From Ruminococcus sp. (GTDB taxonomy: Bacteria > Bacillota > Clostridia > Oscillospirales > Ruminococcaceae): a DNA stretch of 42,267 nt. Position 1 is the first letter of the stretch. Each line of letters opens with the position of its first letter. The notes under the pieces were generated by a model, which saw only the letters and a list, made by a program, of their open reading frames with translations, did no database searches and was not told the DNA's origin. Position numbers and translations under genes: made by a program. The stretch lies in contig JAAVHJ010000010.1 in assembly GCA_014799805.1 (NCBI GenBank), positions 221,054 through 263,320 on the forward strand, written 5' to 3'. Below are positions 18,064 through 27,372 of this stretch, in pieces.

Positions 18064-18420
18064 ATGGATATGCAAATGATAGCTTCTTTGTTTGTTCTTT
18101 TTTCAGGCGAACATGACATAGATACCTATTCGCCTTTGTTGACTTCTGCTTCGCATGAAGTAAAGTCTATTCTATGCGAAAATGCAGAAGAAACTGATAT
18201 ACGGCTTTGTTATCTTGTCGCTTCCATTGCAAATTTGCGGTATACGCAAATTTACGGTGCAAGAGAAAAAGCACTTGCAACTTATGCAGGAACGATTGCA
18301 AGGGAATCTAATGCTGAACATCAGATACGCTTTGCAGAACAGCTTGTGAATTCTTATAGAAATTTGTGCCATGATTTATTAACGGAAACAAATGCATTTT
18401 TAATAGCTATCAAAGGATGA
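18064..18420 (+). CDS. Small phage head-completion/connector-like protein
   Basis: A 118-aa, mostly helical protein not recognised by sequence. It contains AREKALATYAGTIARES and IRFAEQLVNSYRNLCHDLLTE. Its place after the protease-like gene and before the tail-side genes is where head-tail connector proteins lie, so a connector role is inferred from position only. The ATG follows GTGAGGA; the next gene starts seven bases after its stop. Confidence 0.45.
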   Translation: MDMQMIASLFVLFSGEHDIDTYSPLLTSASHEVKSILCENAEETDIRLCYLVASIANLRYTQIYGAREKALATYAGTIARESNAEHQIRFAEQLVNSYRNLCHDLLTETNAFLIAIKG

Positions 18421-18426
18421 ATTATC

Positions 18427-18834
18427 ATGAATGAAATTTTAAATAATTTAATTTATATTTTAAAATCAGATAATCCAGAGTTTGAAATTTATACTTGTTT
18501 TGATGTAATTCCTGTTGCAAAAAAATCGAAACATAAATTTATTATTATTTCACCAGAAAAAATAAAATTAAATTCTGTTGTTTATGATAATAATAATAAT
18601 ATTTCAGAATTTACTGCTGATTTTAAAATTTCTGTATTAATGCCTATAACAACCCCTAGTGATAAAATATTAGAATTTTTCTATACTAGTATTTTTCCTA
18701 AAATGCATGATGCAGGCTGTTTATGTTATCAAATGCATGCGAGTTCCCCTGAAATAGATTTGAAACTTCAAAAATTAGTCTATCATGCGATATTTTCTTT
18801 GCATGGTGTTTATATTCCAGAGGTGAAACTATGA
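18427..18834 (+). CDS. Small phage-cassette protein, possible tail-terminator/neck protein
   Basis: A 135-aa protein with alternating strands (FEIYTCFDVIPVAKKSKHKFIIISP, FTADFKISVLMPI). The length and the early conserved-looking strand pair resemble tail terminator or minor capsid proteins of siphophages and myophages, but no specific motif is recognised. It overlaps the next gene by four bases (ATGA), so it is coupled to it. The function is inferred from position. Confidence 0.4.
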   Translation: MNEILNNLIYILKSDNPEFEIYTCFDVIPVAKKSKHKFIIISPEKIKLNSVVYDNNNNISEFTADFKISVLMPITTPSDKILEFFYTSIFPKMHDAGCLCYQMHASSPEIDLKLQKLVYHAIFSLHGVYIPEVKL

Positions 18835-19244
18835 GTTTTGTGATTCAGAATTTAAAAAAATTTCCTGTGCAAATTGGTGATTTGGTAATTTATTTATCTG
18901 GTTATCAAATTTCACAAAGTAGTTCTTTAAAAGAATCAGGCACAGCAGACGGCAGTAATGTATTAACTGCTTGTTGGGAAATGGGAACCAGAATAAAATT
19001 AAAAGGCAAAATTGCTCCTGATAAAACGCCTGAACAAGTAATTTATGCACTTTCACAGGCAATGCTTGTTTCTCAGAATGTTGCAATTCGGAATTTATTA
19101 TTTCAGGATGCCATGCTTTGTGGATATACAGTTCTTGAAAATCAGGAAATGCCAGAAATTTCTTTTATATTTTATACCAATCAAAAGCCTGTTCTTATGC
19201 AAGACCAGCCCGAACAATCAGAACAGGAGGAAATTTCCACATGA
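18831..19244 (+). CDS. Phage-cassette protein of unknown function
   Basis: A 137-aa protein with an N-terminal beta-rich half (FPVQIGDLVIYLSGYQIS, TACWEMGTRIKLKGKI) and an acidic Gln/Glu-rich C-terminus (QDQPEQSEQEEIS). It is coupled at both ends by ATGA overlaps and has an AGAGGTG SD. The position before the hub-like gene suggests a baseplate or tail accessory part, but I do not recognise the family. Confidence 0.4.
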   Translation: MSFVIQNLKKFPVQIGDLVIYLSGYQISQSSSLKESGTADGSNVLTACWEMGTRIKLKGKIAPDKTPEQVIYALSQAMLVSQNVAIRNLLFQDAMLCGYTVLENQEMPEISFIFYTNQKPVLMQDQPEQSEQEEIST

Positions 19245-20167
19245 AACAGAATTTATCTGCTTGTTTATTTTATCAGGACGCTTATGTTCAATATGCAAAA
19301 TGCATTGCATTTCGTTTAGAACGTGAGGCTTACACACCCTATGATGAAATCACTGCTACTTTTATTGCAGATGAAAATTTAGAAAATAATATTAGCAGAA
19401 TTGGCATTTTTTTAGATAATATCCGTATTTTTTTAGGTCTGGTAGATAGTATTCAAGTATATGATAAAAATAATATCAGATTTTTAAAAATTCATTCTAA
19501 AAGTTTTACTTCTCTATTGACACAGAACGAATTATCTTCTGGCTTGCATAGTAATTTGACCATTCAGAAATTAATCGAAGATTATTATTATTTTCCATAT
19601 ATTACTTATGATAATCTTTCTGAAACAGGTTATATTTTTGTAAAATCTGGTAATACCATGTGGGACGGTATTGTTAGTTTTGCTTATAAAATTACAGGTC
19701 GTTATCCTTATGTCAAGCAAAATCATATTTGCCTTTTTCAATCACAAGATGGTTTTTCTACAGAATTTACGAAAAATCAAGTTCTGGAATATGGGTCCAC
19801 ACAGGATTATTCTAAGCTTATCAGTCATTATCATATGAGTGATATATTAGATAATGCAAATGCCTATCAACAAGAAAATGCAATTGCAATTTCTGCTGAA
19901 ATTACCCGTCATAAACAGATTGATTTTGATAATTCTTTTCGTCATGCACCTGAAATGGCATTGACATTCCGAAATCTTTATTCCAGACGTGGCTGTCAGG
20001 CAAAATATCTTGTTTATGATGGGTTTGGCAATGAACAAATCGGGCATAAAATTAGTTTTCAGGATTTTTTGCAAAATCAAACGGTTTGCCGTATTTGTAC
20101 AACATTTGGAACACAAGGCTTTAGAACAAAACTTTGGTGTTATCAGGACGGATTTTATAATCATTAA
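19241..20167 (+). CDS. Baseplate hub-like protein (XkdQ / late control D type)
   Basis: A 308-aa protein resembling the hub protein of contractile-tail particles: an N-terminal FRLEREAYTPYDEITATFIADE with a beta-barrel start, then SFTSLLTQNELSSGLHSNLT, MWDGIVSFAYKITGRYPYVKQNHICLF (the LysM-like/hub middle region) and a C-terminal beta-rich segment. These features are shared with PBSX XkdQ and gpD-like proteins. It is the last gene of the cassette; no spike, sheath, tube, tape measure or fibre gene follows before the convergent terminator. The SD is AGGAGG. Confidence 0.65.
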   Translation: MKQNLSACLFYQDAYVQYAKCIAFRLEREAYTPYDEITATFIADENLENNISRIGIFLDNIRIFLGLVDSIQVYDKNNIRFLKIHSKSFTSLLTQNELSSGLHSNLTIQKLIEDYYYFPYITYDNLSETGYIFVKSGNTMWDGIVSFAYKITGRYPYVKQNHICLFQSQDGFSTEFTKNQVLEYGSTQDYSKLISHYHMSDILDNANAYQQENAIAISAEITRHKQIDFDNSFRHAPEMALTFRNLYSRRGCQAKYLVYDGFGNEQIGHKISFQDFLQNQTVCRICTTFGTQGFRTKLWCYQDGFYNH

Positions 20168-20304
20168 AATTTCAGTTTTCTGCACAGCTGTTTTTAATAA
20201 ATTATGATATTAGAATTATCTTTCTTGAATCGTGCAGATATGATAAAATAAATTAAAATAAATATATCATAAATTCAAAAAAATTTCTAATATTAAATAA
20301 AAAT

Positions 20305-20330
20305 CCCCCTGTTTTCAGGGGGTTTTTATT
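20305..20330. terminator. Convergent intrinsic terminator
   Basis: CCCCCTG/CAGGGGG stem with a TTTT loop and T-rich flanks on both sides. It lies between the phage cassette (+) and the LRR operon (-), and can serve both strands. The remaining 140 bases from the hub gene hold nothing recognisable. Confidence 0.85.
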
Positions 20331-21813
20331 ATTTATCTTCATCTTTTTCTAAATCTTCTAAAATTTTTACATATTTTTCGTCTTCTTCTTTTATTTCTGC
20401 TTGTTTGATTTCTTCTTGTTCTTCTGCTGTCATTTGTGTTTTGCGAATTAATTTTATTAAAATCATAATAATTGCAACTAAAATAATAATACCTAAGATA
20501 ATTAATAAAATTCCTGTTATATTGACAGCTCCATGCTTTTTAAAACCTGAAATTTTCACAGGAATATAATTGCCGTTTTCATCTGTTTCTGTACCGTCTG
20601 TATAGCCAAAGGCATAATCACCAATGGTTTTACAATTTTTTGGAATTGTTAATTCTTTCAGAGAATCACAGGCATAAAATACATAATTGCCCATGCCTTT
20701 TAAACTTTCTGGCAAATTCACTTGTGTTAGTCTTGTACAGTCTGCAAATGCATTTTCATATAAAATTTCTAAGCCCTCAGGTAAATCAATTTGTGTTAAT
20801 TCTGTGCAGTATTCAAATGCACCTGCACCAATATATTTCAGCGTAGACGGAAAATTTATTTCTTTCAAGTTGGGAGCTGAAAAAAATGCTGCATCATAAA
20901 CTGTTACGACACCCTCTGGAATTGTAAAGCTTGTATCAGATTTCCCACAGGGATAGGCATATAATGTTTCCTGATTATCTTTATAAAGCACACCATCTTG
21001 TGCCGTATAAGTCGGATTGCCTTCTTCTACATCATATTCTGCTAAATTTACACAACCCAAAAATGTCAACGTTCCTAAATTTTCAATTTGTTTCGGAACA
21101 GTGAATTCTGTAATATTAATACAGCCATAATATGACGCTGAACCAATACTAGTTACACTAGATGGCATTTTCGCCTGCGTAATTGCATAGCAAAATGCAA
21201 ATGCATAATCGCCGATAGATTCCAGACCCTCTGGCAATTCCGCATAATCAAATAAATTGCAATTATAAAACGCAGAAGAACCTATTGTTTTTAATTTATT
21301 TGGAAATTCTATGCTTTGCAGACCATAACAGCCATAGCATAACCCTTCGGGGATTTCTGTTAAATTTTTTGGTAATGTTAATTCTGTCAGGCTTGTACAG
21401 CTTGCAAATGCATATCTGCCAATACTTTCTACACTGTCTGGAATAGCAATTGCTTTTAAAGAACTACAATTTTGAAATGCAGATTCTCCGATTGTTTTAA
21501 CATATTTTCCCATTTCAACATATTCTAATTTCGTACAATCATAAAATGCACCGTCTAAAATTGCAACAATACGTCTGCCATTTGTTTCATCTGGCAAATT
21601 CACAGAAAGTGTTCCTACATCGCAGGAATATAATGCTAATCCGCCGTCTACATACGCATATGTAAAAATGCCCTCTGTATAGGTTTCTAATTCTGTTTCT
21701 GATTCAGAACTAGTATCTTCTGCCATAACAATACTAGATGACATTATAGTAATATTACTTGTAATTAGCATTAATCCTGTCATGCAGATTGCTAAAAATT
21801 TTTTTAGTTTCAT
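20329..21813 (-). CDS. BspA-like leucine-rich repeat membrane protein (fourth of operon)
   Basis: A 494-aa surface protein: signal peptide (MKLKKFLAICMTGLMLITSN), about twelve LRR_5/BspA-type repeats of the form IGxxAFxxCTSLTxLxLPxxL, a transmembrane helix near residues 430-455 (ILLIILGIIILVAIIMILI) and a highly charged cytoplasmic tail rich in Glu and Lys. A distinctive insert, DGVLYKDNQETLYAYP, occurs once and is shared with the other three paralogues. Such proteins usually bind host or microbial surfaces; the ligand is unknown. It starts with an ATG overlapping the previous stop and has an AGGAGG SD. Confidence 0.85.
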   Translation of the reverse strand: MKLKKFLAICMTGLMLITSNITIMSSSIVMAEDTSSESETELETYTEGIFTYAYVDGGLALYSCDVGTLSVNLPDETNGRRIVAILDGAFYDCTKLEYVEMGKYVKTIGESAFQNCSSLKAIAIPDSVESIGRYAFASCTSLTELTLPKNLTEIPEGLCYGCYGLQSIEFPNKLKTIGSSAFYNCNLFDYAELPEGLESIGDYAFAFCYAITQAKMPSSVTSIGSASYYGCINITEFTVPKQIENLGTLTFLGCVNLAEYDVEEGNPTYTAQDGVLYKDNQETLYAYPCGKSDTSFTIPEGVVTVYDAAFFSAPNLKEINFPSTLKYIGAGAFEYCTELTQIDLPEGLEILYENAFADCTRLTQVNLPESLKGMGNYVFYACDSLKELTIPKNCKTIGDYAFGYTDGTETDENGNYIPVKISGFKKHGAVNITGILLIILGIIILVAIIMILIKLIRKTQMTAEEQEEIKQAEIKEEDEKYVKILEDLEKDEDK

Positions 21814-22928
21814 GAATTTTCCCTCCTGCTTTTCAGAACTTTGCTAATGGCAATGCTTAAAATTATAATAATAATAATTAATATACTAATTAAAATAATA
21901 TAAATTAAATTATTATTTTTTATTATCTCATAGGCAATATGATTAGTAGACGCATAGCGTAAACCAACAGAATTTTTAGCAACATAAAGCGTAATATTAT
22001 CCTGTAATTTATAATCATCTGTATCAAAATCATAATAATAGCCAATACAATAAGCATTCACAGTTGTTAAATTTTTGGGAATGATTAAAGCTTGTAACTC
22101 TGTACAATGGCAAAATGCATAGGCACCAATTTTTTGAAGATTTTCAGGCAGATTAATATTTTTTAACGCAATACAAGAATAAAAGCATTTATCCCCGATG
22201 GCTTTTAAACTAGTTGGCAATGTTACTTGCTCTAATGTTTCACAGCAACCAAATACAGCACCTGTTAATTCTGTAATCCCCTCTGGAATTGTAATTTGTT
22301 TTAGGGCAACACAATAATAAAATGCATCTTCGCCTATGGATTTCACTTGTTTTAAATCTATTGTTTCTAAATATCTAGTTCCGATAAAAGCCCAATCTGC
22401 AATTGTTTGACAAGAATCTAATACAGCGTAGCTTGTATCTGGTTTCGATTCTGGATATTTTATCAGCGTTCCGCCAGTTTTGTCATATAACACACCATCT
22501 TGTGACTGATAAGATTTATTTTCAGAATCCACTTCAAATTTTGTCATATCTTCTGTTGTATCAAATACATAATCGCCGATTTGTGTCACACTTGCTGGCA
22601 AATAAATTTCTGTCAAATCCGAACAGCCTTGAAATGCATAATCTTCTATGCTTACTATACTATCTGGAATACTGACTTCTGTCATAGATGCACAGTTAGA
22701 AAAACAATTTTTTCCAATTGCGGAAACTTTATGCCCATCAATTTCTGATGGAATTTCTGCATTGATAATATTTTGATTTTTGCAAAAAATTTCAACTGTT
22801 CCATCTGATTTTAAACTATAATTAAAATCTTCTGTGCTGTCTGCTTTTGCAGAAATTGAAACAGGTATCAAAAAACTGCATAATATTATTATTACAGAAC
22901 AGAGTGCTAATTTTTTTAAAAATTTCAT
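21810..22928 (-). CDS. BspA-like LRR membrane protein (third of operon)
   Basis: A 372-aa paralogue from the ATG following GGAGGAAATAAC; an ATG 21 bases upstream is in frame but lies before this SD. Signal peptide, then an N-terminal SLKSDGTVEIFCKNQNIINAEIP segment, LRR_5 repeats (for example VSIPDSIVSIEDYAFQGCSDL), the shared DGVLYDKTGGTLIKYP insert, a C-terminal transmembrane helix (LIYIILISILIIIIIILSI) and a short basic tail. It lacks the long acidic tail of the neighbouring gene product. Topology implies the LRR domain is outside. Confidence 0.85.
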   Translation of the reverse strand: MKFLKKLALCSVIIILCSFLIPVSISAKADSTEDFNYSLKSDGTVEIFCKNQNIINAEIPSEIDGHKVSAIGKNCFSNCASMTEVSIPDSIVSIEDYAFQGCSDLTEIYLPASVTQIGDYVFDTTEDMTKFEVDSENKSYQSQDGVLYDKTGGTLIKYPESKPDTSYAVLDSCQTIADWAFIGTRYLETIDLKQVKSIGEDAFYYCVALKQITIPEGITELTGAVFGCCETLEQVTLPTSLKAIGDKCFYSCIALKNINLPENLQKIGAYAFCHCTELQALIIPKNLTTVNAYCIGYYYDFDTDDYKLQDNITLYVAKNSVGLRYASTNHIAYEIIKNNNLIYIILISILIIIIIILSIAISKVLKSRRENS

Positions 22929-22948
22929 GTTATTTCCTCCGTTTCGCA

Positions 22949-24205
22949 TTAAAATAATTCATGCTGTTTCTGATAACGTTTCTGCATGATAACTAAACCA
23001 ATGACCGCTAAAATAACTAGTATCACTATGCCAATCATAATATAAACAAATACAATGCCTTGTGTAATACCGCCTGTGCATTTAATACTATTTTCAGCAG
23101 CATATTCAAACGCTTTTGTGCCGTTATTTGCATCTATTTCAAAATTTGGTAAAATCTTATAAGAATCTTCTTGATTATCACTTGTATTGCTGTCTTCTCC
23201 ATAATACCAGCCCATCGCATATTTGCCAATAGATTTCACATTTTCAGAAACTGTCAAACTTTTTAAAGACGCACAGTTAAAAAATGCATAGTCATTGATA
23301 CTGGTCAGCGAATCTGGCAATTGTAATTCTTCCAGTGAAACGCAATTATAAAAACACCCTGAGCCTAAGCTAGTAATGCCCTCTGGTAAAATAACTGTTC
23401 TCAGACTAGTGCAATTGCCAAACATAGAGCCTTTTAATTCTGTAATGCTTTCTGGAATTGCTATGCTTTCAAGACTTGTGCAATAATAAAATATATCTTC
23501 GCCCATTTCCTGAACAGAATTTATATTAATTTCTTGTAAAAACTGATTTGCCATGAATGCATAGCTTTCTAATTTGACACAAGTTTCTGGTACAGTATAA
23601 CTGGTATCTGTTTTGGCACTGGGATATAAAAGCAATTCTGTTTTATCAATATCAAATAAAATGCCATCTTCATCTACATAATTCTGATTGCCTTTTGCAA
23701 CATGAATCGCTTCTAACGAATTACAGCCTTCAAATGCCCAACCTTCTATTTCTTTCACAGATGCAGGAATTGTTATTTCATGCAGATTGCAACCATAAAA
23801 TGCCTGAAATCCTATTTTTTCTACATTTTCTGGTATATTAATGCTCTCTAGTCCGAAACATTCATAAAATGCATAGTCTTCTATTACAGTAATTGTTGAT
23901 GGCAGAATTACTTTTTTTAAGCTTGTATTATCCTTAAAGCAATCTAATTCTACCATTGTAATAATATGCCCATCAATTTCAGCAGGAATTTCCGCTTCTG
24001 TAATCGTATTATCCTGACAAGTGACAGAAATTGTACCATCACCATAATCATTATATAACCAAAGTCCATCTTCTGAATAGCCATTCTGTGCCGTAATAAT
24101 TTCTTCTGCATGTGCGGGAATACAAGTTATTATAGATATAGCTAGTAAAATAAATATAATAAAATTTTTTAATTGATATAGTTTATTCTTCTTCATCTTC
24201 ATCAT
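22949..24205 (-). CDS. BspA-like LRR membrane protein (second of operon)
   Basis: A 418-aa paralogue with a signal peptide, about ten LRR_5 repeats, the DGILFDIDKTELLLYP insert, and a C-terminal helix (GIVFVYIMIGIVILVILAVI) with a basic tail. It overlaps the upstream gene by 23 bp. Two ATG clusters (24205 and 24196) are possible; neither has an ideal SD because the region codes for the acidic tail of the upstream protein. Translation probably relies on coupling. Confidence 0.85.
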   Translation of the reverse strand: MMKMKKNKLYQLKNFIIFILLAISIITCIPAHAEEIITAQNGYSEDGLWLYNDYGDGTISVTCQDNTITEAEIPAEIDGHIITMVELDCFKDNTSLKKVILPSTITVIEDYAFYECFGLESINIPENVEKIGFQAFYGCNLHEITIPASVKEIEGWAFEGCNSLEAIHVAKGNQNYVDEDGILFDIDKTELLLYPSAKTDTSYTVPETCVKLESYAFMANQFLQEININSVQEMGEDIFYYCTSLESIAIPESITELKGSMFGNCTSLRTVILPEGITSLGSGCFYNCVSLEELQLPDSLTSINDYAFFNCASLKSLTVSENVKSIGKYAMGWYYGEDSNTSDNQEDSYKILPNFEIDANNGTKAFEYAAENSIKCTGGITQGIVFVYIMIGIVILVILAVIGLVIMQKRYQKQHELF

Positions 24206-25487
24206 CTTTCACTGTCTTTTTATGTTTCGGTTTTTTTACTAACAAAACAATTAATGCAATTGCTAAAATAATCGCAATGCCTCCTACTGTTGCAAGTAAA
24301 ATTCTTAAAAACTGATTATTTTTTACTTCTGGTCCTAAAATATCTGTAATATTTGTTTCTGCAATTTCTGCTGGGACATCTTCTTCATTTTCATAATTTT
24401 CATCTGACTGCGAATCCGTTTCAATTTCTATATTTCCTGCATTATCCTGCTGGTCTTCTGTGGCAATTTCTTGTGGTTCGTCTGCATTGTTAATTTCAAT
24501 AAATGTAAAATCATTTTTATAATCATTTTCTGCATCTTCTTCTGTGCAATATGTCTGTGCCGCTGTTCCTGCTTCGCCATAAATTACAAAATCATTAATT
24601 TGATTCAGGTCTGCATTATAACCAAATGCACAATAGTCAATTTCATTCACAGAAGATGGAATTGTTACACTATGCATACTTGTTCCCGAAAATGCATATT
24701 GTCCGACATAAGTAAGTGTATTTGGCAAAGTAATTTGTTCTAAAGCCGAACAATTACTAAATGTCGCATCATAAATTGTCTCTACACCAGCTTGTAATTC
24801 AATATCATGTAATTTTTCACAATAAGCAAATGCATAATCATCAAGTTGCATACTGGCTATTACTACTTTTTCAAGATTAGAATAGGCAAAAGCCCACATG
24901 TCAATATAATTCACATGACTTGGAATTGTAATTTGTTTTAAATTCTGGGCAAAGCCAAAACAACCCTGTGCAATTTCATCTACAGTATCAGGAATCTGAT
25001 AACTTTCGCCTGCTTTATTCGCTGGATAGGCAACTAAAAATTGATTATTATCTGCAAATAATACACCATCTGTCACAGTAAAATAACTACTTCCAGATTC
25101 TACAGAAATTTTTTCAAGACTAGTACAGCCGAAAAAAACACTATTTCCCATATCTGTAACAGAGGCAGGAATTGTAATGCTTGTAATACCTTTTGCATTC
25201 ATAAAGGCGGCATTTCCGATATAGCCAACAGGACAACCATCTAATTCTGATGGAATAATTAATTCGCCCTCATAAGTGTCAGATGGTTTAAAATCATAAA
25301 TTTCAGCACGTCCTGCTGTATTAATACTAAACGTGTATAAATCTTCTACACGTGATTCTGCTTGTGCAGATTCCTGCGATTCTTCAGGAACTGATGTATT
25401 TTCTTCTGCATATGCAGGAATAGATAGACATAGTGGAGCTGTCGCCATAAGCATGGCAACAGCAACAGCTAAAAATTTTTTCTTCAT
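24183..25487 (-). CDS. BspA-like LRR membrane protein (first of operon)
   Basis: A 434-aa protein and the most divergent of the four. Signal peptide ending near IPAYAEE, a Glu/Ser-rich linker, LRR_5 repeats (IGNAAFMNAKGITSITIPASV and others), the DGVLFADNNQFLVAYP insert, then a long acidic low-complexity stalk, a transmembrane helix (ILLATVGGIAIILAIALIVLLV) and a Lys-then-Asp/Glu tail. The ATG is 13 bases after glmS and its AAGGAT SD overlaps the glmS stop, so it is co-transcribed with glmS. Confidence 0.85.
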   Translation of the reverse strand: MKKKFLAVAVAMLMATAPLCLSIPAYAEENTSVPEESQESAQAESRVEDLYTFSINTAGRAEIYDFKPSDTYEGELIIPSELDGCPVGYIGNAAFMNAKGITSITIPASVTDMGNSVFFGCTSLEKISVESGSSYFTVTDGVLFADNNQFLVAYPANKAGESYQIPDTVDEIAQGCFGFAQNLKQITIPSHVNYIDMWAFAYSNLEKVVIASMQLDDYAFAYCEKLHDIELQAGVETIYDATFSNCSALEQITLPNTLTYVGQYAFSGTSMHSVTIPSSVNEIDYCAFGYNADLNQINDFVIYGEAGTAAQTYCTEEDAENDYKNDFTFIEINNADEPQEIATEDQQDNAGNIEIETDSQSDENYENEEDVPAEIAETNITDILGPEVKNNQFLRILLATVGGIAIILAIALIVLLVKKPKHKKTVKDDEDEEE

Positions 25488-25500
25488 AAATTATTTATCC

Positions 25501-27330
25501 TTATTCTACAGTAACAGATTTTGCAAGATTTCTAGGCTTATCAACATCTGTGCCTTTGTGAACTGCTGTATAATATGCAATTAACTGCAATGGTACAACA
25601 GCTAGCATTGGCATTAATAAATCATCATAATCTGGCAAGCCAAATTTGAAATCTGCAATGTCCTGTTCAGGCGTATCATCTTCACGGCATACTAAAACTA
25701 CTTTTGCCCCTCTTGCTTTGACTTCTTTGATATTACTGATAGTTTTATCAAATAATTTTTTCTGTGTCGCAATGGCAATCACTGGCATATTTTCTGTTAC
25801 TAAAGAAATTGTCCCATGTTTTAATTCGCCTGCGGCATAAGATTCTGAGTGAATATAGGAAATTTCTTTTAATTTCAGAGAACCCTCCATGCTTAAAGCG
25901 TAATCCAAACCACGACCAATATATAACAAACTATCTGCTGTAATTAATTCAGAGGCAATTAATTGTGTCATTTCTTTATGATTTAAAATTTCTTCAATTT
26001 TTTCTGGTGTTTCTTGCAATAATTTTGTCAAGCGACGGCATTCTTCTTCATCAATTGCATGATTGGCAAGTGCTAATTCAAATGCAAATAAATACATCAC
26101 AGCAATTTGTACCATATAGGCTTTTGTAGAAGCAACTGCAATTTCTGGTCCTGCATGTGTATAAATTAACATATCTGCTTCTCTTGCAATAGAACTGCCC
26201 TTTGCATTAACAATCGCAAGTGTTTTTGCACCTAATTGTTTTGCAAGTCTTAAAGCTGCTAAACTATCAGCTGTTTCACCCGATTGTGAAATAATAATCA
26301 CTAAATCATTTTTGCTGACCAATGGTTCTCTATATCTGAATTCAGATGCAATATCAACATTGACTGGAATTCTTGCTAATTTTTCAATCACATATTTGCC
26401 AACTGTTCCTGCATGCATAGCTGTTCCGCAAGCGACTACGTGAATTTTATGAAATTCCATAAGTTTTTCTGGGGTAATGCCACATTCTTCCAAATTTGGC
26501 AAACCGTCTGTAATTCTGGGCGTAATGGTTGTTTTAATGGCTGTTGGCTGTTCATGAATTTCTTTTAGCATATAATGTTCATAGCCACATTTTTCTGCTG
26601 CACTAACGTCCCAGTCCGCAGTTTTTAATTCTTTCTGAATCTTCTGATAATGCAAATTATATACTTTTACTTGTTTTTTGCTTAGTACCGCAATTTCATC
26701 ATGTTCAAGCAAATAATAATTTTTCGTATATTGCAAAATTGCTGTCATATCAGAAGCGATAAAATTTTCATTTTCGCCGATGCCAATAATTAAAGGGCTT
26801 TCTTTTCGTAAAGCATAGACTTTATCAGGGAAATCTGCAAATACGACACCTAATGCATAAGACCCCTCTAATTCCTGCATAGTTCTAATAATAGCGTCAA
26901 TAGGGTTTCCATGATTTTCCTGATAATAATAATCCAGCAATTGTGCAACAACTTCTGTATCTGTATCAGATTCAAAAATTCTGCCTTGTGATAATAAAAA
27001 TTCTTTCAGACGCTTATAGTTTTCAATAATACCATTATGAACAAGTGTGACATTTCCTCCACCATGTGGATGAGAGTTTTTATCTGATGGTTCCCCATGG
27101 GTTGCCCATCTGGTATGACCAATGCCAGCATGTCCAGTTGGCTTTCCCTCTTGGGCAATTTTATTTTGCAAATCTGTCAATCTGCCTTTGGACTTAGCAA
27201 CTTTGATAACTTCATTTTCAAATACAGCAATTCCAGATGAGTCATAGCCTCTGTACTCTAATTTAGACAAGCCGTCTATTAACACATCTGTTGCGTCACG
27301 CCACCCAACATAGCCTACAATTCCACACAT
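25501..27330 (-). CDS. glmS: Glutamine-fructose-6-phosphate aminotransferase (isomerising)
   Basis: Makes glucosamine-6-phosphate, the entry to amino-sugar and peptidoglycan synthesis. The start is the ATG directly before CGIVGYVG, so that Cys becomes the N-terminal nucleophile after Met removal; an ATG 21 bases upstream is in frame but would block this. The Ntn glutaminase domain (GHTRWATHG, HPHGGGNVTLVHNG) is followed by two SIS sugar-isomerase domains (ACGTAMHAG, SQSGETADSLAA, GRGLDYALSMEGSLKLKEISYIHSES) and the ending DVDKPRNLAKSVTVE. Length is 609 aa. The leader is short, with no room for a glmS ribozyme. Confidence 0.96.
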   Translation of the reverse strand: MCGIVGYVGWRDATDVLIDGLSKLEYRGYDSSGIAVFENEVIKVAKSKGRLTDLQNKIAQEGKPTGHAGIGHTRWATHGEPSDKNSHPHGGGNVTLVHNGIIENYKRLKEFLLSQGRIFESDTDTEVVAQLLDYYYQENHGNPIDAIIRTMQELEGSYALGVVFADFPDKVYALRKESPLIIGIGENENFIASDMTAILQYTKNYYLLEHDEIAVLSKKQVKVYNLHYQKIQKELKTADWDVSAAEKCGYEHYMLKEIHEQPTAIKTTITPRITDGLPNLEECGITPEKLMEFHKIHVVACGTAMHAGTVGKYVIEKLARIPVNVDIASEFRYREPLVSKNDLVIIISQSGETADSLAALRLAKQLGAKTLAIVNAKGSSIAREADMLIYTHAGPEIAVASTKAYMVQIAVMYLFAFELALANHAIDEEECRRLTKLLQETPEKIEEILNHKEMTQLIASELITADSLLYIGRGLDYALSMEGSLKLKEISYIHSESYAAGELKHGTISLVTENMPVIAIATQKKLFDKTISNIKEVKARGAKVVLVCREDDTPEQDIADFKFGLPDYDDLLMPMLAVVPLQLIAYYTAVHKGTDVDKPRNLAKSVTVE

Positions 27331-27372
27331 AATTAAAAATTCTCCTCTCAAGTATTTTATGCAAGTAATACT

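Noticed and set aside
13440-20167. Complete prophage or contractile tail/tailocin
   Set aside because: No integrase, repressor, lysis, sheath, tube or tape-measure genes are present; only the head-packaging part and a hub-like protein.
25597-25620. Possible target of spacer B in glmS (CTAGCATT match)
   Set aside because: Mismatches within the first four seed bases and only scattered identity; consistent with chance.
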